Assembly (NCBI GenBank): GCA_027574665.1
Contig: CM050657.1
Location: 22,422,700-22,486,699, forward strand
Reading direction: 5' to 3'
Length of the DNA stretch: 64,000 nt
Source: Rhynochetos jubatus
Taxonomy: Eukaryota > Chordata > Aves > Eurypygiformes > Rhynochetidae
Shown here: piece after piece, positions 53,269 through 64,000 of the stretch
Layout of the letters: every line of letters starts with the position of its first letter
Position numbering within the stretch: position 1 is the stretch's first letter
Position numbers and translations under genes: made by a program
Notes under the pieces: model-generated
Told to the model about the DNA's origin: nothing
Database searches by the model: none
What the model saw: only the letters and a program-made list of their open reading frames with translations

Positions 53269-55107
53269 CCCTAATTAGGATTACAAATCATATCCATTTA
53301 GTTCTTCAGACGGAGGAACGGCTCCTTGGGCTATCATACCTATTTAATACCAAGGGAGATTGTGGGATTGCAGCTGAAGTGTACATTTTGGCTTCCCTAA
53401 ACTTTAGCAATGAAGCAATAATTTATTTTTTTATAACAGAAGGAGCAGAAACTGCTGCCCCCAAAAAGTGTTAACTTCAAAAGCATGTCACTCTTCGGTT
53501 CAGTAAGAACGATCTGGCTTTCCATATGTTAAGGTTAGAGAGAGGGCTGGAGGAGGTGAGAGAAGCCACAATAAATCATCACACACAATTTCTCCAACTT
53601 GGCAATATGCAGAAAGGAGGAAAAGGAAAATATGCAGAAGAGAATCTAGGGCAGCAGGACTGTGAGCAGGAGCAGGAGTGGGTTAATAATAACATGCATA
53701 TCTCAAATGTTCCCAGGCTCCCAAACTACCCTGTGTATCTACCTAGGTATTAGCAAATACACTCTCCATGTGGTAGGGAACATGGAGCCACAGGCGAACA
53801 AGATCAGTCACCCAATCCATACCACAATTCCCCACCTAGCCAGTGCTAACTTGAATACACAGAAAGGTTTGGAACCTTATCAGTTCAAACAGAGATGTGC
53901 ATTTTAAGCCAAAATCCAGCTGTCAGCACTGTAGAATCAGGAATACAGTAACTATAGCCTCCTAACTAGTGATTTTGCTTGGCACAGCACTGACCGAGAA
54001 GCACCACCTGATCAAGAAAAATCTTGCAAAAGTGTCTCATTTGATACCATCTTAAGGTCAGTTCAAAAGAAATGGCATGCAGACCAGTAAGAACATCCAA
54101 AAAGCTGTAAAATTTAGTTAACAAAACAGACCTAAACTTTGCTCTTAACCACAAAGATCAAGTAACATTTAAAAGGAAACAAAAAGATGCAAATCATACA
54201 TTTTCAAGTCTTTGAAGATCCTGCTGGCACTGCTCCAGGCCAGAGTACTTCTCAGTACAGTTCATTTCTCTTTAGTCAGCTTTTTCACTTGCTTCAATGC
54301 TGAATACATAAAGAGCACCAGACATTTTTAACCTCAATAATTTATTTCATTACCTGTAAGGTATAGCACTAATAACAGTCATTAGAGTACGATATTCAAT
54401 TGTTCAGGACAGCCTAAACATTTAATTACATCACGGTAGCTAATCACAAATAACTGCCTTAGGGACGACAGGGCAACTGCAAGGGGATGCCGCTTGCCTG
54501 TTCAGCTCATGGCACAGAATTCAGCAAGGACAAAGCTGCTAGCACAGGGAGAAATGTCTTAAACCCACTCAGAAACTCTGTTTCCTCTTGGTCTTTTAAA
54601 GAGAGACTACCTCAGCTTGCTTCTGTGCAGCCCAATGATGATCACCTTGTTCGAAAAGAGCCCAGTTGCACATAGACTGTGCTCTGGGTTCTCTTATTTT
54701 TCTCTCACTTCTGCTAACAGTTATCCTTTTCTCATGTCTGGCTCCAGTACCAAGTTCAAAGCTCCATTAATACCATTGCTCTGTCTGCTCTTGTAGTAGA
54801 AGCCTCCAGATAACTCATCAACACACCAGAAGCAGTGCAGACACCGCTTTCACCGTTGTTAAGACCTCACCTAAAGCCTTCATGCAAGATTTAAGTCTTG
54901 CAAAAGTCAGAGCACGCAACAGCACACAGCCAATACCTGCATTCCAGGGAGGAAGGTTTTTATTTAAGTGTTCAAGTACTGCAGTATAACCTGGAGGACT
55001 GCATCTTAGTCGAGCGTTAGGATTCTGTAGAAGTGACCCACCCGCCATTTGAACGGTCCAGTCCCAGATGCCCCTGTTTAGTTTTCTGTCACAATGTCAC
55101 TATGCAG

Positions 55108-55800
55108 TCAACAGCCTACCTGGACGTTTCTGACTGTCCCGTTTTTCGTATTTGGAGCGTCAGGACTCAGTTGCCAGCCCAATTGCTGCCTCCCCATAAC
55201 TGGTACAGATGACACTGGGCTGTGACAAGATGGGATGAATCGATTTTGCTTCTCTTGGTCATATTTTGTTGTGAGGACAGGGGATTTTTTCTGTCCCCAG
55301 TACCACGGATTACAGCAATTATCAATTCTTGTCTTCCAGATTCTACTACTGCCGCTCCAGTTCTCCCACTGCTTTGTTGGAAGTGAAATAAACCCCGAGC
55401 AAGTTTTCTGCAACACTCTCTCCATCTGCGATCCCAGCTCCACTGCCTTGGCCAGAGTCAAGTTGTCAAGTTCCATCAAGAGCTTCTCCCGAATTCTCCA
55501 GTCTGCTGCTTTGTCAATTAACTGATTCAGGATCAGCTCTTCCTGCCAACAGCCAAAAGCACAGGCTGATGCCAATTCTTGTACTGCCAAAGCGAAAGCT
55601 GTAAAAGTTTCACCTGGAAGTTGTGCCCGCTGCCTGAACTGGAACCTCTGTAACACCAAGCTCTGTCTGGGCTTAATGTGTCCTGAAAGCTTCTTCATTG
55701 TTCCTTCAAAGGAGGCAGCTGAAACCAGGGTTGTACAAATCCTCGGATCTTTCACATCCAAGTACCAGAGAACAGTCCTCAGGGAGTCTTCAGGTTTCAC
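55108..55800 (-). mobile_element. Ty3/Gypsy-type gag-like open frame (230 codons), old retroelement copy
   Basis: The frame resembles the capsid part of Ty3/Gypsy-type gag proteins. It shows an RFQFRQRAQLPGETFTAF block, then a cysteine-containing EELILNQLID segment, then IREKLLMEL and LTLAKAVELG, which is the usual order in this family. The first codon is GTG and is directly preceded by an in-frame TGA. The N-terminal part of a typical gag is therefore missing, frame-shifted or on another exon. The C-terminal end (about residues 190-230), where zinc knuckles would be expected, has no CX2CX4HX4C pattern. A splice-donor-like CAG then GTAGGC lies 12 bases before the stop. I saw no protease or reverse transcriptase downstream and no paired LTRs. 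The likeliest reading is a fossil copy that happens to have stayed open; an exapted gag exon is possible. Confidence 0.6.
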
Positions 55801-58337
55801 TCATCTTTATCAGCCAAATCTCACAGACTGACACCAGGGACCTGAGAGTTTTCACAGGTCCAGCAATATGCAAGACATACACCAGCTGCAAGATGCAACT
55901 GGAACTCCCCAGTCTTCACTGCCACTGATGCATAGGTCCACTGGTATTCCCACTACCTCTGTGCAGGAGCATAGAGGCACGTCACCAACGCTTTGCCGCT
56001 TGTCACAGGAAGCAATTTCTTGTCACCCAAAAGACTCCTGCCTTCCAGCCCAGGTTGTCTGGCTGGGCTGGAAATACAGTGCTCCTCCCATGGAGGCAGC
56101 GAGGGTGGGGGTAGGCGACACAAGAGGAGGAAGCAAAATGGGAAGTAAACAAGAAGACGTGATGGAAAGTGTATCTCCCCTGCTAGGCATTTTTTGTTGT
56201 ATGCCCTAACAACCTAAACTAAAGCTTGTCAAATGTTTAATGGGAATCAAACACAAAATCCAGGTTTAACGGTTTTACACACGTTGCTCACTAATTAACA
56301 GCCAAGCTTCAGCAGCAAAACAATCCCCACATGCCACCAAGGTATATGTACAAAGTGGGCCGGACAACAGCAGCAAAGAGATGGTGCTGGAAGTCAAGGC
56401 TGACTTACGTTTGCCTTCATAGATACAGGCTGTGAGCTCTTTTTGATATCTTTTCGATATCTAACAATCACGCTGAAGAATGGCATCCTCCTGTGCCAGA
56501 GCCTATTGATCCGTTCAAAAGTGGCATGATTTCCCTAGCAGTTTACAGAGACCAGTCCCACAGGCATGTAAGAGCAACAGAACTGTAGAAAGATCTTTGT
56601 ATGGGTAATTTTTCTTCTCAGGGCTGGAGTCTGCAGCTGCCTCCACTTTGCAGCTTTTTTCAGCAATCATGTAGCAGGTACAACTGGAAACACAGCACCT
56701 CGAAAGTGTGTGTTGCAGAAAAAATGATGAGAAAGAAGATGCCTTTCATCTTCCAGCCAGGTGGCTGGCTGCTGTATCTCAGCCAAGCAGACAGGAGCAT
56801 TACGCCTCCCATTCTGTAATCAGGAAAGGTTAAACAGTTCTCTACAGCTAATCTCTATATAAGCCAAGATAATCACAGTTTTAAGGTACCCTTTCTCAAT
56901 GAACTAGCCAACTCCATTAGTTCAGAAAAACTGGTCCATTTTTTAATAGCAATAACATAAACCACTTTCCTTGGCTGAAAGAAAAATTCCAAACAACACT
57001 GATTTACCTATATCTGCCCACTGCTTTACCATTTCTCTTTCACAGGAACACGCTAGTTGTTTCATTAAAGCCTGGGTCACACAACAAGCTTGGGTGCAGG
57101 TGGAATGCTGAGCTGCCCAACAACTTTTACATTTTTAAAAGATTTGAACTTTAAGAGGTTTAAAAAGTATTGTCCCAACAATTTAATGAAGGATTTAAGT
57201 TCAAATTAATCTGGAGAACCTCAGTCCCTTTTTTAGCAATAAGATCTACTGTACAGAGATTAATGACACCGATTTTAGTTAATTTTATAAGAGAACCCTA
57301 AACGTTACCCCACATGCATGTTTTTCTTCTATTCAAAATTCTCAGTGTCCATTGTTTTCTACAAGATTGCCGATTTATTTACAGGGTTAGCTGACTTGCA
57401 CGTAGTAAGTTAAATGGAAAAAGGCGATGAAGGTGAACTTCCCGATAAACTATGCAAAATTTCAAATACCACAGTGCTTTGAACTGCTTTGCTCAGAATG
57501 CTCCAGAGTACAGTTGGGTTGCAGTCACCAGACATAAAACATAGAAAAAGGCTGGAGAAGGAAGGGCAGGAGAACTGTGCCCCGTGGAGGCAAAACATGT
57601 ATCTCAAGTGCTGTATCTGCCTTTGCCTTGCATGGGTGTTGCCACAGAAGGTATTGAGGAAAGATGGGGGGGACTACTGTTCTGTAGCACAGCAGTTCAG
57701 GAAGGCCACTGAGGCTAGAACTAACCTGGCAGGGTGTGGGTCTAACACAACTGAACACGGGTCAAAATTATCCACCAGTACTCTGTGTGCTGGTTTACTT
57801 CCTTACTTCCATTTAATTAATGGAGCTCTAATTAAAAAGTGAATTGTCAAAAGCTAGCAGACAAAAAAGACATTGGAAGAGTTGGAGTGCAGTTAACATA
57901 CGCAAAAACAATGTCAGTCTCTACATTCAGTGCATGGATAGGCAAAAAAAAAAAAGAATAAGTATAATTGTAAGTCCTTTTGTCTGAATTCCTGTGAAGT
58001 AAAACTCTTAATAGCTCTTTATTAGAGCTGGACAAAACTATCAGTGAAATACACTGATAATATCAGGTAACGTTAACAGATCGTAAAGTTTCAGCAGCGT
58101 AACTAATTTTTAAAGTATTTTCCTTAAGTAGAAACTGTCATTCATGCACATCGGAGGAATATGAAGAAATGTTTCCTTTCCTAAAAGATGAGATGACCTA
58201 GAAAAATAATTCTGCAGAAGGAAGGCAGAGGGGATGGACTCTGAATCCTACTGTTACAAATCTATTTCTGAAGCGAGCAAGACATCCTTTAACATACCAA
58301 GCATCTTCACACCATGCTTCATTCCATCCCTAGGTCA

Positions 58338-58440
58338 GTATTCCCCTTATCGCATAGAGAAAGGGAGCTCAGAGACACTATGCGATTTGCTCTTGACAGA
58401 AAATGAGACAATGCCAGGATAAGGACTTTGGGCTTCAGTA
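58338..58440 (-). repeat. Possible MIR-family SINE remnant
   Basis: The order attccccttatcgcatagag, gaaagggagctcagagacac, gcgatttgctc, gacagaaaatgagacaatgccagga resembles the MIR core on the minus strand. It is weaker than the copy near 50.2 kb. Confidence 0.4.
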
Positions 58441-60549
58441 TCCCATGCCCCTTTCTTCAGCAGCTCATTAACCCTACAGCCCCGCTGCAGCGCTGCTTCT
58501 GGAAACAAGCATAGTAGTCAAAAGACAGTCAAAAGCTATTGCCAGCCCAACTCTTGATAACCAGCCCTGTATTTAACAACCCTGCTTAAATGACTTCTGT
58601 GACTGAAGGAGAGCCTGAGCTACAAAACGTTGGCAGCTGACAGAATGCTCAGGAGCAGCCTCGCTATGTGTTTGCTATATTTTTATACTTTTTCCTGGAC
58701 ATCTTATTTTGATCACTTACAGAGACAGGATATTGAGCTAAACGGAACAAACTACAGATCCATCTGCCCACTGTGGCCATTCTTATCTTCTCACTTCACA
58801 GAGAAAGAAACAAGTTAAAATAGGATGATGTCGTTAAACGACCTCCTGCATGAAATTTCACAACGAATTTTTAAACATATAGACCTGAATCTTGATGCCT
58901 TCTTTGGAAAACTTGCCTATGAAAATCAGATTTCAAAGTCTTTTCCTGTGAACTATGGAAAGTCAACTAAAGTAGTCAGGTTAGGTTAAGAGTAAATATA
59001 CTGCAGAGTGACCTTGTGTACTTACATTAAAACTACACCAGCTCTTCAAATCAAGGGCTCTCACCCTCTACAATGTAGTGGGTCAAACACATGCCATCTG
59101 ACAACTACAAGTCACTGCACATACTGGGGATGTCCAGGAAGACTGTCCTGCACACACAGAGTGTGTTGTGCTCCCTAACCATGTCTAAGTGACCCTTCAA
59201 GAGATCATGCCAGAAATTAGCCATTGGACAACAACATTAATTTGGCCATCTCCATCCACTCTCTTTCCTCAGAGCTGAAGAAGCTGCTCTTGCAGTAGTA
59301 GTTTGCTCCCAGCCACCCACTTTCCCAGGAGCCATCAGCCCATCCCCATACAGAGAAGTACCAGAAAACCTGCCTAGAAACAGAATGGTCATAGCAGACA
59401 GCTACTGGGACAACTAGGAGTAGACAGATTGACTGACCTGTCATGCCAGACACACCGTCCAACTGTACTCAGACACCCCTCTCTTAAACAGCCAGTGCTT
59501 TGGTTTGTTTCTTGGCTTTAATTACGAAAAAACTTCAAGCTAGAACATTTATGTGGATTAGCTGTAAGGGGTTCATATTTTCTCATGAAGCCACCCAAAA
59601 TGCCTAGTAGAATATTTCATTACTATTAAGCCATTAGGAAGTGTGCTCCTTCTCAGGATGTTAATTTTCTGAGAGTTCTGCATTCAAAGTCCACAGGAAC
59701 GTCAGGCTATTTGCCAAGGAGAAGCGGAGCAGCCCACCTGCTCTCTAACTTAGAGCAGATGTGCATGCATGCCCATGGCTTGGTTAGAAACAGAAGTTCA
59801 GCAAAGAGAAACAGTTGACCAAACAGGAGGAGGAAACACTGCTATGAGCCTCACAACAGCCACTGCCCTGGTGATTTACACGGGAGGAGGAGAAGGGAAA
59901 AGAAGATGCATTCAGCCAAACTACAGAGAGCTCCTCAGAAAACCATCCTCCTAAGGCAGGCAAGGCAAGGTACGTCAATAAGGCACAGTCACTGACCGAG
60001 CACGTTCCGCTCCATGCCACAGAGCAAATGAGTGGCAGCAGAAAGCAAAGCTCTGGGTGTGCTCCGTGTTCACTTGTGGCCAGGATACAGGAAACTGTTA
60101 GTCCTGTTGATACAAATGTTAATACTCCCCACAATTCACACAGGCCGACATCATTGCCAACAATTTTTCAGCGTAAGGAGCAATATTGTGAGTCAAGAGA
60201 AATAGTCTTAGCATTCAGGACACTTATCGAGGCTCTACTCATTAACAGTACAACATAGACAAAGTGTAATGAGCTGACTGCACCCTAAGGTTCCATTTAC
60301 TCTGGTTCCACTGTTAAGACATGACTAAATCACATCATGCCCCATCATGATAACCCTGGTGGGACAGAAATATACGAAAAATCCTTTGGGTAAGATTAAA
60401 AATGATGCACAAATACCATGCTGAACCTTCTCATCTACAAACCATGACAACACAAGGCAAACCCGCGCAGGCAGATGTTCCTGCTTTCCATCACACTCCA
60501 AACTCGGCTGACTTGGGAATATAAACCACCCTATTATATTGCAAAGAAG

Positions 60550-60571
60550 AAAAACAAACAAACAAACAAAA
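60550..60571 (+). repeat. Short (CAAA)n microsatellite
   Basis: About four to five units of CAAA occur in succession within an A-rich stretch. Confidence 0.85.
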
Positions 60572-63500
60572 CCAGCTTGAATGGCAAACATGATGTTTTA
60601 GTCATTTCTTTCTGTACCTATTACTTTGCTCTGCATTGGTGTGACTGAACATGAGTTTTCAACGCTAATTACAGCTGCCTTGCTTGAGAGATGTTTTCAC
60701 TGTCATTGCTCACCCACTTCCCAGAGGCTGCCTGTGTTGCTGCTCAGAGGAGTGACTGAACACTTGCTCACGTAACAGGAGACATCACACTTGAACTAGA
60801 AATACTAGAAACACAGAAGAGTGCATTAGTTTTAATACTTGCTGTCACTGATTAAAACCAATAACACTGCTGTTTCTCTGCCTTCCCTGTAAATAAGGTG
60901 CTAGGATTTTATAAGTTTGTAATAGAAGATTGAAGAACAAACCCTTTTCTTTAAAAGGTTTCAAATTCTGTGGTGTCTGACCTTATTAAACAAGGCTCAT
61001 GAGTATAAGATGATCAGGCAAGGTATATAGATTGTCTCTGGATGTTCTATTGGCTGAAAACCACACACCAGCTTGTACATCTATAGGACTTTGTGGACAT
61101 GGTAATTTTCACACGGATATGTGTATCACTGAACATTTCACTAATAAATCTGCACTTCTTTTTAAATTCATGTCATCTCTCCTCTTTCGTCATCCTCTCT
61201 TTTCACCTGCCTTCCCCAGTTCAGCAAATCCATTTTGGGAAGTGGATTTAAATGCCATCTGGAGTTTGTCACAGTCCCTGTGATTGTAAACCACACATTT
61301 CTACAGGTTGGCCTCAACGTGAGCAGCATTTCTCCAGTTCTGCCCCAGTACTCCCAGGTGTATTATGCAGCCTCACTGCTATGGAAGTTTATCCTTCAAG
61401 AAGGTTGGCTGTGGAAGATGCTCTTCACTTTTGACAACTACTGAAGGACGTTTGGATCTCAACAGTCCAGCAATACACCGCTGAAATAATCCTGACCACA
61501 TCTCCTGGCTTTTTGCGTTCTGCAGGACAACACTGAGGCACTAAAGTTTCCGAGACATTGCCCATCTTGGCTTGCTGCTTTAACTACTCAATAATAATAG
61601 AAGCCAGTATATGGGTTTTGCATCAGATGAGCCAGTTATTTTACAATAAATGTCTCTGCACCTCTGCAGTCGGTGTTGGGTAGCCTCAGGGAAGACAGAT
61701 TCAGTACCAAATGCCGTCACATCTATCCAGCACTCATGTGTTTCAGAGTAATGAAGAACAAGATCATGCACCCCTGTCAGTTTTTGTTCCAGAGCACAGT
61801 GCAAGAGTAGTAATTGCAAAATCACTGCCTTTAGGAACCATTCCCAACCAACACTGTTCATGTTATGTATCTCTGCTCAGGCATTAAAAGGGTCATCACT
61901 GCAAACAGTGTCAGGATTCCATGTGACTTGTAATAACAACAGAGGTTTCCCAGTCAAGGCGTCTCAGACAGAAATAATTAAGTGATTTGCAATGAGGCCA
62001 AAATCCCTCTCTATCGGGCATTAGCTGAAAGAATTACCAGCCTACAGTTTATTATGGCTTCCAGTAATGATCCAGATTGCTCAGAGCTGGGCAGCCTGTT
62101 GTATCAGTTTATACCAGGATACATAATTAGACATTTTTTTTCTATCAGTGCAACTTTGAGGCCAGTTATACTGTGTGAGTACCAAATAAAAGGTTCTGTA
62201 CAGCCAGGAGCTTGTTTCTGTATTGATTACATTCAAAGCTTGGAAAAAACCCATCTCCCCTCTCATGAGGCTTCTCTTGGATATCATACCAAAATTATTA
62301 CAAATATTCCCCTGTTCCAGATATAAGCCATCAGAAACAGAAGTGCAAGTTTCCAGAGATGCTTATTTCAAGGTTCTCAACAAATGGATCTGTCCTTCCC
62401 AAGTAGTTAATTCTCTGAAGAGTGCTGCAATCCCTATGGTGAATTACACAGTAGCTACAGATAATGTCAAGGTTTTCCTCATTTTAAATAGTAAATTGAC
62501 CCAGAAAGTTCACTGAGGTATGTAATTTCTCTGCTGATAGCACAGACTAAGTTTTCAATGGCTGCTTTTCCCATTCATTGTTTGGCTGAACTCAACAGCC
62601 AAGGAGTGAAGTAGTTGTATTTCGAGAATGCAACATTTATCCAATCCCCTCAGGCTTAAGCAGGAGCAGAGGTATCTGGGTTACCTGAACCAGCCATGAC
62701 ACAGATTTACTTAGGAAAGACAGACATATGAGGGGCTGTGAACTGTGGAACCTCAGTGGTATTGGAATATAAACCAGAAAAACCAATGACTTAAACCAGA
62801 CAAAACTCAGATCAACCACACAAAATGGACAAAACCAAGGGGTTGTAGATAAAGTTTCCCATGCCCAGTGTCCTTGGGGGACAAGTCCTTTCTTTAGGGC
62901 TTCTTTGCAGTCCAGCAACCCGCAGCAGCTGCCAGGGTTATAGTAAAACCACACAAAGATTTTTCTATGAACCACGATGTATTTTCCATCATCGCTTAGG
63001 TACAATGGCTTGTCTGCTAGTTGCTTTCCCAGTCCCTGCCTTACTGCAGACTTCCACTGGCTGTATCTCTGTCTCGGCCTTCTCCACCCTTCCCCTCAGC
63101 TGCACATATGCAGTTACTTTCCTACACTCATTGCTCCAGCTGTCTACCTAACCCAAATGTAGAGCTGCTCAGCCACACCCTTTCCGCGGAAGAGAGGACA
63201 TACAACACAAAACCAACAAAGAAATTAAAAAAACAGCTGTCAGAGAGCCCGTTTTAGTAAACTAAACAGAAGGGTGTTGCATGCCTGAGTCCACATGCTA
63301 ACCACACCTTGGCTGAATCTGGCCAGACAGAGACAATGGAAAAAATGAAGTGAACAACTCATAGCACAGCATTATGACATCCAACCTTTCCATCACATGC
63401 AAGGAAGGGGCCTGCATGGCCAGCAATCATAACTGGAGATAAGAATGTGACACAGCCATATACCCTGCTGAGGTCAGCAATGTACTTCTCAATCCAGAAT

Positions 63501-64000
63501 AGAATTTAAAGACATTAGAAACCAAAAAAACTCCCCCCCTTTCCCAGATTTGCCTTTTAAACACGGAAGTATCTGCAAGTTTAGGAAGAGTACTTACATG
63601 AAAGGTCTCCAAAACAGGACCCTCAATTTCACATGGTGAAAATGTGCCCCGGCATAGAAAGAACACACTGGAGCAGGGAGCTCAGGCCTCTGCCACAGAA
63701 CTCTCTCTGCCACAGCTGAGATGCCTGCCTCCCTGAAGAAACAGCACTGAGATTTTGAAGAAAGGAGGGGATGTCTGGATTAAACAGAAAAAGAAGACAT
63801 CTGGGGCACGATGGAGCAGGAAATGAGTATCTGCAAGTATTCAGTAAATAAAAGGAACCAGGTGATTCAAGAATTTCTTCACAGGTTTTGTGAAGAAATG
63901 TGCATTGGCTAGCTTGGCCAGAAAGCCTAAACTTGGCTGTTGAGTGGTATATGGAAACAGAGATTCTAACATCATTTCATTCAGTTCATTTAAGTGAATA

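Larger units (their letters stand above)
42387..64000 (-). other. Sequence upstream of the giant exon: probable 5' intron(s) of ARHGEF4
   Basis: The giant exon opens at a splice acceptor in phase 0, so at least one upstream exon must exist. No GC-rich promoter-like block is seen between here and 64000. Several strong GT donors on the minus strand follow short open frames (51381, 49513, 63598), but none has a recognised peptide. MIR-like remnants, a CR1 tail and a gag-like frame lie inside. The first exon of the long form probably lies beyond 64000. Confidence 0.5.

Overview
The window reads as vertebrate nuclear DNA, most likely from a bird. It has short, dispersed CR1 LINE tails (one ending in the typical ATTCTATGATTCTAT) and no Alu- or L1-like sequence. 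Genes are split by introns with ordinary GT-AG sites, and coding sequence is a small fraction of the 64 kb. Nothing looks prokaryotic: there are no operons, rRNA, tRNA or CRISPR.

One gene can be supported. It is the 5' half of ARHGEF4 (ASEF, a Rho-family guanine nucleotide exchange factor regulated by APC), on the minus strand. In transcript order it has a giant internal exon of 1478 codons (42386 to 37953), a 54-codon exon (33883 to 33722) and a 130-base exon (28000 to 27871). The two small exons resemble the N-terminal region of human ASEF as I remember it. A separate first coding exon (21192 to 20841) starts with its own ATG codons and ends in the same splice phase as the 130-base exon. 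This suggests a long form carrying the giant disordered N-terminus, and a short form from an internal promoter. Both would splice to one shared exon below position 1. The APC-binding core, SH3, DH and PH domains are not in the window, and neither is the start codon of the long form.

Layout: 1-20840 is intron with two CR1 tails and a G-rich tract. 20841-21192 is the alternative first exon. 21193-37952 is introns around the two small exons, with a third CR1. 37953-42386 is the giant exon. 42387-64000 is 5' intron or upstream sequence. It holds MIR-like remnants, a fourth CR1 and a 230-codon open frame resembling a Ty3/Gypsy-type gag (55108-55800).

I found no convincing undescribed system. The points most worth following are the giant exon, the phase-matched alternative first exon, and the long open gag-like frame that lacks recognisable zinc-knuckle cysteines.
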